From positions 1 through 64,000 of the forward strand of contig NAUB01000034.1 of assembly GCA_003676145.1 (NCBI GenBank): a DNA stretch of 64,000 nt. The letters are read 5' to 3'. Origin of the DNA: a gamma proteobacterium symbiont of Stewartia floridana (GTDB taxonomy: Bacteria > Pseudomonadota > Gammaproteobacteria > Chromatiales > Chromatiaceae). A program made the translations under genes and the position numbers. Below are positions 47,101 to 55,134 of this stretch, piece by piece (within the stretch, counting starts at the first letter, position 1; every line of letters begins with the position of its first letter). Below the pieces are notes generated by a model. It ran no database searches and had not been told where the DNA came from. It was given only the letters and a program-made list of their open reading frames with translations.

Positions 47101-49644
47101 GATAAACTGCATTGTCCAGTAATCGTCATTTTTACATCGATAAGCAGCACCAGGCAGATTATCCAAAAGCGTACTAAGTATGCGCCTGGAACTTCTCAAG
47201 TCAGCCACAATCGTCTGTCTTCTGATTGCACCGGTCATAAGATCTGCAACCGTATGCATCATGGGTAGATCATCTTTTAACCAGGCATACTCAACGATCG
47301 ATTGATCCAACCCAAGAAAACCGAGCAAACGATTATTGATTCTTATCGGCACCCCTTTCAGGGTTAAAATACCAAGCTCATTCAATTCCCGCTTGCAATC
47401 ACCCATTTCCCCCACGAGCTCATCAATCGAGCCAATAAAGTCGACATCTCCATTTTGAAAAAAATCGACCAGGCAAGGAAATATTATATTTGCCCTCTGA
47501 TCAAACAGATTCTGAAGTGGTTGCTTTCCCTCTACGCACCACTCGTTTGTCAGCATTGCCCGGTTATCCTCGCCCATAACTCTGATCAAGTAGGCTCTCG
47601 AACTACCTGTCAACTGCCCAAGTTGGGCCAAAAGACTATCAAAACTCTCCTGCATCTCAACCACACCCGCACCAACCAGGCGTGATGAATGCTCAGCAAC
47701 CATTCGCTCATATTCCAACCGGTAACTGAGCTCAAGCTCATTCTCCTTTCTTTTCGTTATATCTTCAGCAATACCTGCAATCCGATAACATTCACCCTGA
47801 TCGTTTTTGATCGCAAAAGCCTTAGCCTCAATCCACCTCATAGAGCCATCGGGACGATACACACGATATTCAGGAAAGGTCAGCTCAACCCAATTTTTTG
47901 AACGCTCTTCACTGAGGAATGCTTCCACACACTTTAAATCACTTTCCGGCAACGCCTCCAGCCAGATCATCGCGTCATCATAGAGCGACTCTCTGCTTCT
48001 CCCCCAAATCTGCTCGTAACCTGGACTGATATAAAAGACTTTTTGCCAGTCCGGCGAACCCAACCAAAAGACCTCTTTGATTGAATGTGTCAGTTGATTA
48101 AATTTCTCTTCGCTCTCTCTTAATCTACTACGCTCTTTTCTTAATGCATTGATATCGCGTACCAATGACAAAATGCCAGAGGTGTTTTGCTGATCATCCC
48201 TCAATCTGCTCGTATTTACCTGCGTCCATACTTCATCACCATTTCTGTTTACAAACTTAACCTCATAAGACCCACTCTCTTCCAGCCCACCTCTTAACAG
48301 ATTATCTGCCGCCTCAATACTTGATCGCTCAGCTATATATTCATGTATTGACTGCCCGATAATTTCATTCAGGCCATAGCCAAGCATATTCGCCAGCCTG
48401 TTATTGGCAAACAAAATTCTACCATCCATATCGAGTTGAAAAATTCCATCATGACTGCTTTCAACTATTCTTCTGTAGCTCTCTTCACTCTTCAGCATCT
48501 CCACTGTTAACTGCCTGTAGCGTCTGAACAACGCCACAAAAACAGAACCAACCACCAACAGCAATATCAAACCGGCAACCGTAAAATAGAAGTAGCTCTT
48601 ATATTGATAAGACTCATCTTCAGGCAGGTTCACCCAGTGGGTTTCTCTTGGAAACTTCTTTTCATCCAATCCAAAGCTAAGTACCAAACGGTAATCGAAA
48701 TAGGGCACATTCGGGCTGGTTCTGTTGACCTTTAAACTATCGATGGAAATGCCTTCTAAAACCTGTTTTGCCAATCTTGCTGCCTGCCTCCCTTGCTCAT
48801 AGTGATCAATCATGATTCCACCGAAAATCCCACTCTTCAGTCCATGCTGCCAGAAGTGAAAAATTGGCGCACCTGACGCTTCCACTATCAGTTTAAGGCT
48901 CTCATCAAAAGATCTACTAATACTGTCTTTATCCCTATAGGCCGATAGTAAAAAAACAAGCTCTTTTGCATCAATATTTTTGACCCGCTCTTCCAGTTCA
49001 GCCCACGTCATATCCAGAAGAGACAGAGTCTCTATCTCCAAGTCGTCGTATTCCTGGAATACTTTTTTAAAACGTTCATAATCATTCTGGCCACTGGTTG
49101 TACCATCTACAATCACATAACTCTTATCGGCGTTTGGAAAGAGCGATTTGGCTAAATCCAGATTCTCTTTAAATGAAGGTATTTCAACGACTCCGGTATA
49201 ACCTTTTCGCTGTTCCAGTTGAAGCGCTAATTCCAAACTGTTAATCCCGAGAAAAACAATCGGAATTCCCTCAAACAGGCTCTCTCCATATCCGGATACC
49301 GTTTCCAATGCATGGTCGTCTGATACAATGACCAAGTCGTACGCTTGCCTGTAATTCAGCTTGTAACTCAGTTGCTGAAGAAAATTGATCTGGCTCTGCG
49401 CATCATACAAGCGCTTTGAATCCATGAATTCAATGTCAACCTTTGGTCCATCAAAGGTAAAAACGGATCGGATACCATTTAAAATTCTTGGCGTTGTTGG
49501 AAAACCGGGATGATAGGAATAGATCAGCAACACTCTCTTTTCAGAGAATGGTGTATCTGCCATTGACGCACAACCAAATAAGAACAGTGCGCCAAATAAC
49601 AGACATTTCACAAAGCGCCCATAACTCATGCTGCAAGCACCCAT
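44179..49644 (-). CDS. Giant sensory diguanylate cyclase with degenerate EAL domain
   Basis: The 1,821-residue protein has an N-terminal signal or lipobox region (LFGC, C25), a periplasmic ABC substrate-binding-like domain (about 35-340), one membrane helix (about 350-373), then PAS (390-500), PAS (515-635), GAF-like (650-810), PAS (820-945), PAS (950-1075), GAF (1085-1235), PAS (1245-1370), GGDEF (1375-1545) and EAL (1555-1805). GGDEF is intact (1459-1463) with an I-site RYGD (1450-1453). In the EAL domain E-V-L replaces E-A-L (E1588), and the DDFGTG motif is GGIGAG (1709-1714), removing both metal-site aspartates, so phosphodiesterase activity is unlikely. An ATG at M6 is also possible. Confidence 0.9.
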   Translation of the reverse strand: MGACSMSYGRFVKCLLFGALFLFGCASMADTPFSEKRVLLIYSYHPGFPTTPRILNGIRSVFTFDGPKVDIEFMDSKRLYDAQSQINFLQQLSYKLNYRQAYDLVIVSDDHALETVSGYGESLFEGIPIVFLGINSLELALQLEQRKGYTGVVEIPSFKENLDLAKSLFPNADKSYVIVDGTTSGQNDYERFKKVFQEYDDLEIETLSLLDMTWAELEERVKNIDAKELVFLLSAYRDKDSISRSFDESLKLIVEASGAPIFHFWQHGLKSGIFGGIMIDHYEQGRQAARLAKQVLEGISIDSLKVNRTSPNVPYFDYRLVLSFGLDEKKFPRETHWVNLPEDESYQYKSYFYFTVAGLILLLVVGSVFVALFRRYRQLTVEMLKSEESYRRIVESSHDGIFQLDMDGRILFANNRLANMLGYGLNEIIGQSIHEYIAERSSIEAADNLLRGGLEESGSYEVKFVNRNGDEVWTQVNTSRLRDDQQNTSGILSLVRDINALRKERSRLRESEEKFNQLTHSIKEVFWLGSPDWQKVFYISPGYEQIWGRSRESLYDDAMIWLEALPESDLKCVEAFLSEERSKNWVELTFPEYRVYRPDGSMRWIEAKAFAIKNDQGECYRIAGIAEDITKRKENELELSYRLEYERMVAEHSSRLVGAGVVEMQESFDSLLAQLGQLTGSSRAYLIRVMGEDNRAMLTNEWCVEGKQPLQNLFDQRANIIFPCLVDFFQNGDVDFIGSIDELVGEMGDCKRELNELGILTLKGVPIRINNRLLGFLGLDQSIVEYAWLKDDLPMMHTVADLMTGAIRRQTIVADLRSSRRILSTLLDNLPGAAYRCKNDDYWTMQFISEGIEDITGYEANDIKNNNLVKYSDLIHQDDKEFVKSHVFNAISEHDRFEIEYRILDRNNGVHWVWERGSLIEDEEGRGLIEGFITEVSDKKQIESALKASEEYLKLIMNSTAESIYVLDENGICISVNKACLEQLGYANEEELKGRVMHDVMHHTRHNGNVYEREACPMYQSTTSGQQVHVEDEVFWRKDGSSFPVEYWSYPLIENSDRKGVVVSFIDITERKFNEELMSARVNLHDFAQNHTTKELLKFAIGEACATTDSELGFYYFIDPDRKSVTMQVLASDQDNVVSVIANEPAVDRKDGETWSVVCRLKKPIIQNENASIDRLKRTTYGTIEMKSELCVPVLSNDRVVAVMGVGNRNHGQYGETELQKVEQIAELTWELAESKIIKEKIEESKIQLNTILDTVSEAVALWDNQGRLRYANPEFLNLIVSQKEQTAITECIGKTLKELDSAYPFASYIDEHLQGLLVDGESVDKCQIEHESGDQESAWISLSVHALYDSKISSITGAVSVITDITDEKNSEAKLEQLAHYDNLTKLPNRMLAIDRLQQMTARADRTSELMAVCYLDLDGFKQVNDSYGHEAGDKLLRQTASRLGLCVRYGDTVSRLGGDEFLILLAGLNDQHETQNILGRILEQVSKAYSIGDINVSNVSASIGVTLYPVDNTDADGLIRHADQAMYLAKRLGKNRYQFYSKELERRIFAQQEVLGDVVRALSEDQLEVYYQPVVDCVNGCVTSCEVLLRWNNPILGLLKPAEFLPLLNRYEIKLSITDWVLKQVVSYVSKQKSNGSAFPVSFNLFPEQCFDAGILELLKRNTESLDPAIRHRINIEIQESDVVTSYTKANQFIKACNKLEIDCILGGIGAGELSVIQLAQLSVEQIKININQLKTITQKDGQIVLVKSILALAESSGKAVILQGIEDSRQLSDMSKLGCTNIQGYLISQPLPEAIFTEWIAKSKTTAGVICKTPGLKA

Positions 49645-49822
49645 TTGCTGAGGGATAGGTAATTAATCTGGATCCTTGCTTTTGTTGACCTTAAAGATGT
49701 GGCGTATTAGGTCAATTTATCGTTATTAGATAATCTCCTGGTAAAATAATAGGCCAGGATGCGGTTTTTTTTAAGATTTAGATGCATTCAAATCCTAATT
49801 CATAATCTAAACAGCTTGCTTA

Positions 49823-50776
49823 TCATTCTGACCGCAAAAGGTAAATCGCAAACATACCTTGATCATCCACCCAATACCGAAGCGATTTGAAACCGTTCAT
49901 AGCGGCCATAGAGATAAACTCTTGCGGGGAGTATTTATAGGAGTTCTCAGTATGCAGATATTCGCCCTCCTCGAACTCAAACTCATGACGATCCAACCTT
50001 AAGGTATGCTTAAGCTTACTGATCAAATGCATCTCGATCCGACCCGCCTGAGTATTGTAAAAGGCTTTATGTGCGAAGTTATCCGGGTTCAGATCCGCAT
50101 TGAGTTCGTTCTGCACCCGATACAACAGATTCAGATTAAATTCAGCTGTTAAACCGGCAGCATCGTTGTAGGCAGCATTCAACAGGCCATGGTGTTTCTT
50201 CGTATCTATGCCAATCAGCAGCATTCCATCTCTACCCACAGTGGCGTGCACCAACCTCATGAATTCACTCGCTTCCTGTTTATTGAAATTCCCCAGGCTG
50301 GATCCGGGAAAAAACAGCAACCTTGGACCAATGGGTACATCCTCAGGTACCGGCAAGGAGTGGGTATAATCGACACAGGCGGCTCGGATGGAGAGCCATG
50401 GATACTCCTCGGCCAGTGCCGTGGCACTCGATTTCAGATATTCAAAGGAGATATCCATTGGTACAAAGGCGCTCGGTTGCAAGGCATCCAGTAACAATCT
50501 GACTTTGCTGGCGCTGCCTGCTCCAGGCTCGATCAAAACCCTACCGCGACCGGCCAGATCAGCTATTTCTGCAGCATTTTGCTCAAGCATCCGCCGCTCC
50601 ACAGTCGGCAGATAATATTCCGGTTGTTGGCAGATTTGGTCAAATAACTCAGAGCCACGTTTATCATAGAAAAACTTGGGCGGAATCGATTTCTGTTGCT
50701 GCGACAGTCCTTGCACCACCGCATCATACAAACTCAACGTTTCAGGTTTGTGGTCATGAAAGGTTACATTCTCCAT
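49823..50776 (-). CDS. egtD: L-histidine N-alpha-methyltransferase EgtD
   Basis: The 317-residue enzyme (from ATG 50776; a longer GTG/ATG start would overlap egtB) methylates histidine to hercynine, the first step of ergothioneine synthesis. It has the SAM motif VLIEPGAGSASKVRLLLD, VPMDISFEYL and PRLLFFPGSSLGNF. The start overlaps the egtB stop by one base (TGATG). Ergothioneine protects thiols against oxidants. Confidence 0.93.
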   Translation of the reverse strand: MENVTFHDHKPETLSLYDAVVQGLSQQQKSIPPKFFYDKRGSELFDQICQQPEYYLPTVERRMLEQNAAEIADLAGRGRVLIEPGAGSASKVRLLLDALQPSAFVPMDISFEYLKSSATALAEEYPWLSIRAACVDYTHSLPVPEDVPIGPRLLFFPGSSLGNFNKQEASEFMRLVHATVGRDGMLLIGIDTKKHHGLLNAAYNDAAGLTAEFNLNLLYRVQNELNADLNPDNFAHKAFYNTQAGRIEMHLISKLKHTLRLDRHEFEFEEGEYLHTENSYKYSPQEFISMAAMNGFKSLRYWVDDQGMFAIYLLRSE

Positions 50777-52050
50777 CACACATCCTCCGCCAGACGCACG
50801 CCTGTAAAAGCCCATCGTTCATCCGGATAAAAAAAGTTTCGATAACTCGCCCGGGTATGCCCCGCTGGAGTGATACAACTCCCTCCCTTGAGCACAATCT
50901 GATTGGACATAAATTTACCGTTGTACTCTCCCATACTTCCCTCTAAGGGTTTGAATCCCGGATATGGGGTATAGGGAGAGGCTGTCCATGCCCACAGATC
51001 ACCAAACCACTGCCCAGTATCTCCAGCCGGCGCAGGATGGAACCGATCCCTTTCGGCAAAATGTCCTTCAACCGGGAGTTCAGCCAACATGGACTCCAGT
51101 TCCGCTTCCATCGGCAGGCGTTTTCCGGCCCATCTGGCATAGGCATCCGCTTCAAAGTAATTCAGATGGCAGACAGGTTCATCCCGGTTTAGTGGCCTGA
51201 CGCCTGCCAGGGTGAACTCCATCCACTCTCCCTCCTGTTGCCAATAGAGAGGCGCTCGCCAACCCTCACCCTGAATCTGCGCCCAACCGTCGGCAAGCCA
51301 CAGCGCCGGCTGCCGATAACCACCATCCTCGATGAAATCGAGATATTCCCCATTGGTCACGAAGCGGTCTGCCAGCCGATGATCGCGCAACAACACCTTG
51401 TGACGGGGAGTTTCGTTGTCATAGGCAAATCCCTGCTCAGCATGACCGATCTCATGAATCCCACCGGTTCGTTCCACCCAGCCCGCGCCGCGCCCGGAGT
51501 TGGCAGTTTCCGACAAATCCTCCCGATAGACCGGCTTGAGAGGGTTCATAAAGAAATTGTGCTTGATATCCATCAGCAACAACTCCTGATGCTGCTGTTC
51601 ATGGTTCAAGCCGAGTATCACCCGGAAGGCAAGCTCATCCCATCGGCAGGCACTGGTGTCACTCATCAGTCTCTCCATCGCACGATCGACAGTTTGGCGA
51701 TAGCGGTAGACCTGATCGACCGTCGGTCTCGACAGAAGCCCCCTGTCTGCCCTGGGATGCATCTTTCCGTGGGTATAGTAGTAGCTGTTGAAGAGATAGT
51801 CGTAACGCCCGTCGAAGCAGGTATAACCCTCATCGAAAACAGTCAGCACAAAGGTTTCGAAGAACCAGGTGACATGGGCAATATGCCACTTCGGTGGACT
51901 GGTCTGCAGGATCGACTGAATCTGGTAATCATCCACTGAGAGGGGTGCACAGAGGGTTTCCGTCGCATTACGAACACGTCGGAACTCCTCTATCAGCAAC
52001 TCCCGGTCGGTTTGCGGTGCAATAGCTGTATCCATTTGAATGTTATTCAT
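50776..52050 (-). CDS. egtB: Ergothioneine biosynthesis protein EgtB (sulfoxide synthase)
   Basis: The 424-residue protein has an N-terminal DinB-like helical domain with the iron-binding histidines (KWHIAHVTWFFETF, LNHEQQHQELL) and a C-terminal formylglycine-generating-like domain ending in GGSCITPAGHTRASYRNFFYPDERWAFTGVRLAED. EgtB joins hercynine with gamma-glutamylcysteine or cysteine using oxygen. Only EgtB and EgtD are here; the other steps may be encoded elsewhere. Confidence 0.93.
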   Translation of the reverse strand: MNNIQMDTAIAPQTDRELLIEEFRRVRNATETLCAPLSVDDYQIQSILQTSPPKWHIAHVTWFFETFVLTVFDEGYTCFDGRYDYLFNSYYYTHGKMHPRADRGLLSRPTVDQVYRYRQTVDRAMERLMSDTSACRWDELAFRVILGLNHEQQHQELLLMDIKHNFFMNPLKPVYREDLSETANSGRGAGWVERTGGIHEIGHAEQGFAYDNETPRHKVLLRDHRLADRFVTNGEYLDFIEDGGYRQPALWLADGWAQIQGEGWRAPLYWQQEGEWMEFTLAGVRPLNRDEPVCHLNYFEADAYARWAGKRLPMEAELESMLAELPVEGHFAERDRFHPAPAGDTGQWFGDLWAWTASPYTPYPGFKPLEGSMGEYNGKFMSNQIVLKGGSCITPAGHTRASYRNFFYPDERWAFTGVRLAEDV

Positions 52051-52486
52051 ATTTTTCTTTTTTTGTGATCAGGTGTATTGCTTTTGGCTGAACCAGAGGA
52101 GCGTTCATCGACCCGTTACAGGAGTGACTGAGCTCGACGGGTCAAGCTCTGTTAAAGCTATTCTGGCAGAATCAGGAATTATGACAGCCCGACAAACCAT
52201 AGAGTCTTTACGGGTATCGAGTTCTGTTTTGAGGAAATAACCTGCATCGATCCAGGCTTCAGGTCTGCGCCTGCTGAATCACTGAAATGAGAATGCTCTA
52301 GATACGAGTATAAACTTCCTCAGTGAACAGACTGTGACAACAGCAGCAGCTAATAATTCTCAGCCAATAACCAGGCATTCATCCAAATGTCGGCTACTCC
52401 CCATTTCAACCAGGGATTCCGCTATCCTGGTTGCCCGCCGCAGTTGGATCTGGCAATGTGATATTAATTCCCATGCGACCAGATCA

Positions 52487-53071
52487 ATGAAAGCAAAACC
52501 GGATTTTATCTCGGCCTGGATGCGCAACCCGCGCCAAGTCGGCGCACTGTTCCCCAGCAGCGATTGCCTGGCCCAGGCCATGGCCGCTCAGGTCAACAGC
52601 ATGAATGGACTCACCATTGAGCTTGGCGCCGGCACCGGCGCGGTCACCTCTGCACTGCTCGACCGGGGTATCAATCCAAAACGCCTGCTGGTGGTAGAGA
52701 AAGATCAGATACTGGCGGATAGACTGACCTGCCAATTCCCCAGCCTCTCGATCCTTGCCGGTGACGCCTCCCGACTGCAACAGCTGCTGAAACAGAACCA
52801 ACTGGGACTGGCCGAAAGTGTGGTATCCAGCCTGCCCCTGTTGAACATGCGCATCCACACCCGGATCCGTGTACTCTCTGGCATATTCAACAGCCTCTCT
52901 CATGATGGAAAACTGATTCAATACACCTACTCCCCCGCACCTCCAATCCCTAAACAACTTGCCAGTTCCATGGGGGTACACGGCTTTCGTATTGACCGCA
53001 TCCTGTGGAATTTTCCCCCGGCCCATGTCTGGGTCTATCGCAGGTTCCGCACTCTACTCAACGATGCTTGA
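52487..53071 (+). CDS. Phospholipid N-methyltransferase-like SAM methyltransferase
   Basis: I chose ATG 52487 (MKAKPDFISAWMRNP, 194 residues) because the preceding frame from GTG 52334 reads poorly. The SAM motif ELGAGTGAVTSALLDRG and the DASRLQQLL segment are clear, and SSLPLLNM plus the AWMRNPRQVGALFPSS opening match the PmtA/KsgA-like lipid methyltransferase family. Substrate phosphatidylethanolamine is likely by family. A GGGCCTGTTAAC inverted pair follows it. Confidence 0.75.
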   Translation: MKAKPDFISAWMRNPRQVGALFPSSDCLAQAMAAQVNSMNGLTIELGAGTGAVTSALLDRGINPKRLLVVEKDQILADRLTCQFPSLSILAGDASRLQQLLKQNQLGLAESVVSSLPLLNMRIHTRIRVLSGIFNSLSHDGKLIQYTYSPAPPIPKQLASSMGVHGFRIDRILWNFPPAHVWVYRRFRTLLNDA

Positions 53072-53130
53072 GCGACCGCCCGGGCTTTTCTATCATGGGT
53101 CCGGCATCTGATTGGGGAGATCAGGGCCTG

Positions 53131-53191
53131 GGGCCTGTTAACACTAATCCAATACGCCCTGCTGGGTCTGGATTAGTGCTAACAGGCCCTA
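53131..53191. repeat. Complete inverted pair of the GGGCCTGTTAAC repeat
   Basis: GGGCCTGTTAACACTAATCC (53131-53150) and GGATTAGTGCTAACAGGCCC (53170-53189, followed by TA) are almost perfect inverted copies with a 19-bp spacer. As RNA this would fold into a long hairpin. It sits between the methyltransferase and the alkyltransferase-like gene. All other copies in the window are single arms. Confidence 0.8.
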
Positions 53192-53217
53192 ACAAGATCA
53201 ATTAACGGAGTAACTCG

Positions 53218-53523
53218 GTGGTGAGTGACGAATTGCGCCAGGTGTTCTATACCAACCTTGCCTCGATTCCGGCTGGCCGTTACTGCAGTTATGGGGATAT
53301 GGCCTCACTCTGCGGTGTCCATGTACGCCAGGTTCTCGCCTGGTTGAGAACCCTGCCTGCAGACAGCGATCTGCCCTGGTATCGATTGATTACAGGTCAA
53401 CGGAAAATCGCAGATTATCCCGGCAATCAAAGACAGTATCGGTTACTCTCGGATGAGGGTCTGATTCCTGATGCCAAAGGCAAATATTCAACCACCTGCC
53501 GATACCCGGATCAGTCTGATTGA
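53218..53523 (+). CDS. Alkyltransferase-like protein (ATL, Ada/MGMT family without catalytic cysteine)
   Basis: The 101-residue protein starts at GTG 53218 (or 53221). It shows the C-terminal MGMT DNA-binding fold, with PAGRYCSYGDMA (Tyr25) and the arginine of HVRQVL (R37), but the PCHR active site is replaced by PWYR (53-56). It therefore cannot transfer alkyl groups; ATL proteins flag O6-alkylguanine for nucleotide excision repair. The Tyr in place of the His of PWHR is unusual. It is convergent with the mocA-like gene. Confidence 0.85.
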   Translation: MVSDELRQVFYTNLASIPAGRYCSYGDMASLCGVHVRQVLAWLRTLPADSDLPWYRLITGQRKIADYPGNQRQYRLLSDEGLIPDAKGKYSTTCRYPDQSD

Positions 53524-53533
53524 TGCCTCCAGC

Positions 53534-54142
53534 TTAACCACGTGATTGGTTACCGGAGAGTGATTCGAAGCCGGCTTCCGATAACTGCTCTGGAAAATCC
53601 ACATCGAGCAGAATTCCGGGATCATCCACTGGCAGCAACTCCAGGTCACTGGGGTAATCGATGAGCAGCTGTCTGGCCCCACGATCTCCGCTCAACTCAA
53701 CCAGCCGCTCTCCCCAACGGGTCGCAAAACCAACCGGATGTCCCCGCTCCCCCTTATACACCGGGGCAACCATGGAAGCCCCCTGTGCCAACCGCTCAGC
53801 CACTTCTGCAATGGTTTGCGGATTTATCCAGGGCATATCACCCAGCGCAACCAGCCAGCCTCCTGCATCGACCGAAGCAGTGACTGCCACAGCCAGACTC
53901 TCACCCATACCGGACTCCGGCTGCTGATTCTCCACCACCCGATAACCCAAATCAGAAAGGGCGGCCGACAACTCGACATCATCCGGTCGAACAACCGCTA
54001 CTCCCCGGGATACAGCAGTCAACAGGTGCCGTGCCGCTATCACCCCCATCGGCTCACCACCTGCCATCGGTTGCAACAACTTATTGGCGCCGAAACGGCG
54101 GCTGCTGCCGGCTGCCAGTAGAACACCAATCGGAGGTGACAT
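53534..54142 (-). CDS. MocA-type molybdenum cofactor cytidylyltransferase / NTP transferase
   Basis: The 202-residue protein has the nucleotidyltransferase opening VLLAAGSSRRFGANKLL and the acidic GDMPWI motif. MocA adds CMP to the molybdopterin cofactor needed by xanthine-dehydrogenase family enzymes. It lies two bases after xdhC in the molybdenum hydroxylase operon, which fits that role. Other NTP transferases in the MobA-like family cannot be fully excluded. Confidence 0.82.
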   Translation of the reverse strand: MSPPIGVLLAAGSSRRFGANKLLQPMAGGEPMGVIAARHLLTAVSRGVAVVRPDDVELSAALSDLGYRVVENQQPESGMGESLAVAVTASVDAGGWLVALGDMPWINPQTIAEVAERLAQGASMVAPVYKGERGHPVGFATRWGERLVELSGDRGARQLLIDYPSDLELLPVDDPGILLDVDFPEQLSEAGFESLSGNQSRG

Positions 54143-54144
54143 GC

Positions 54145-55134
54145 TTAAACTCCAGCCATGCTGCCCGCACCAACACGATTGCGCACAGCGGTGACCTGCG
54201 CCATGATCGAGAGGGCGATCTCAGCAGGACGCTTGCTGCCGATTGGCAGGCCTGCCGGGGCGTGAATGCGGGCAATCTGCTCGGCAGTGTGGCCGATCTC
54301 TGTCAGCCGCGCCCGGCGTTTTTCCGCGCTGCGCCGGGAACCCAGTGCGCCAATATAGAACAGAGCCCGCTCCAGTGCGGCCGTCAGTCCCAGGTCGTCC
54401 TGCCGGGGGTCGTGGGCCAGAGTGACTACGGCGGTTCGGGCGACATCCTTCAATCTGCGCACTTCGTCATCCGGCATCCGCTTTGAGTAGTGAACACCCA
54501 CTAGCGGATTTTCTTCAATGAACTCGGAGCGCGGATCGCAGATTATCACCCGGTAATCGAGACTGATCGCCATTCGCGCCAGATGACAGGCGATCTGACC
54601 ATTGCCGATCAGCAACAGCTGCCAGGCTGGGCCGAACACCTTGGTGACCGATTCACCGGTCACTTCAAACTCGACACCAGCCCCACCGGTCTGCAGAGTG
54701 ACCTCGCCGCTTTCCAGTACCACCCGGCGAGCAGTCAGCTGGCCATCCTGTAATAGATCCAGCAGAGGTTTCAGGGCGTCGGCCGAGTCGAGTAGTTCGA
54801 TCATCAGCTCGAGGCGACCGCCACAGGGCAGACCCAGTCGTTCCGCCTGAGCTTTTTCAACCCCGAAATCGACCAGTGACGGATACGCTCCCCCCAGTTC
54901 TCCTTTACGGTGGCTCGCGACCAGGGTCTCCTCCACACAACCGCCGGACACCGAGCCGACGGTGTGGCCAGACGCATGGATCGCCAGCAGGGAGCCTGGC
55001 GGTCTTGGTGATGAACCCCAGGTTTTCAGCACCGTGACCAGCGCCACCCTTACCCCGTCAGCCAACCAGCCGGAGGCTGTACGAATCACCTCCAGGTCGT
55101 CGGAGACCAGACCGGATGTGTCAGGGTATCCCAT
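54145..55134 (-). CDS. XdhC/CoxI family maturation factor
   Basis: The 329-residue protein has the N-terminal XdhC domain (VTVLKTWGSSPRPPGSLLAI, SVSGGCVEETLV) and a C-terminal Rossmann domain (LLIGNGQIACHLARMA, ALGSRRSAEKRR, IHAPAGLPIGSKRPAEIALSI). XdhC proteins bind the molybdenum cofactor and help sulfurate and insert it into xanthine-dehydrogenase-like enzymes. The start overlaps the iorB stop (TGATG). Confidence 0.9.
   Translation of the reverse strand: MGYPDTSGLVSDDLEVIRTASGWLADGVRVALVTVLKTWGSSPRPPGSLLAIHASGHTVGSVSGGCVEETLVASHRKGELGGAYPSLVDFGVEKAQAERLGLPCGGRLELMIELLDSADALKPLLDLLQDGQLTARRVVLESGEVTLQTGGAGVEFEVTGESVTKVFGPAWQLLLIGNGQIACHLARMAISLDYRVIICDPRSEFIEENPLVGVHYSKRMPDDEVRRLKDVARTAVVTLAHDPRQDDLGLTAALERALFYIGALGSRRSAEKRRARLTEIGHTAEQIARIHAPAGLPIGSKRPAEIALSIMAQVTAVRNRVGAGSMAGV

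Noticed and set aside
52334-52486. Extended N-terminus for the methyltransferase from a GTG
   Set aside because: About 51 poorly conserved-looking residues precede the start of the recognisable family sequence.
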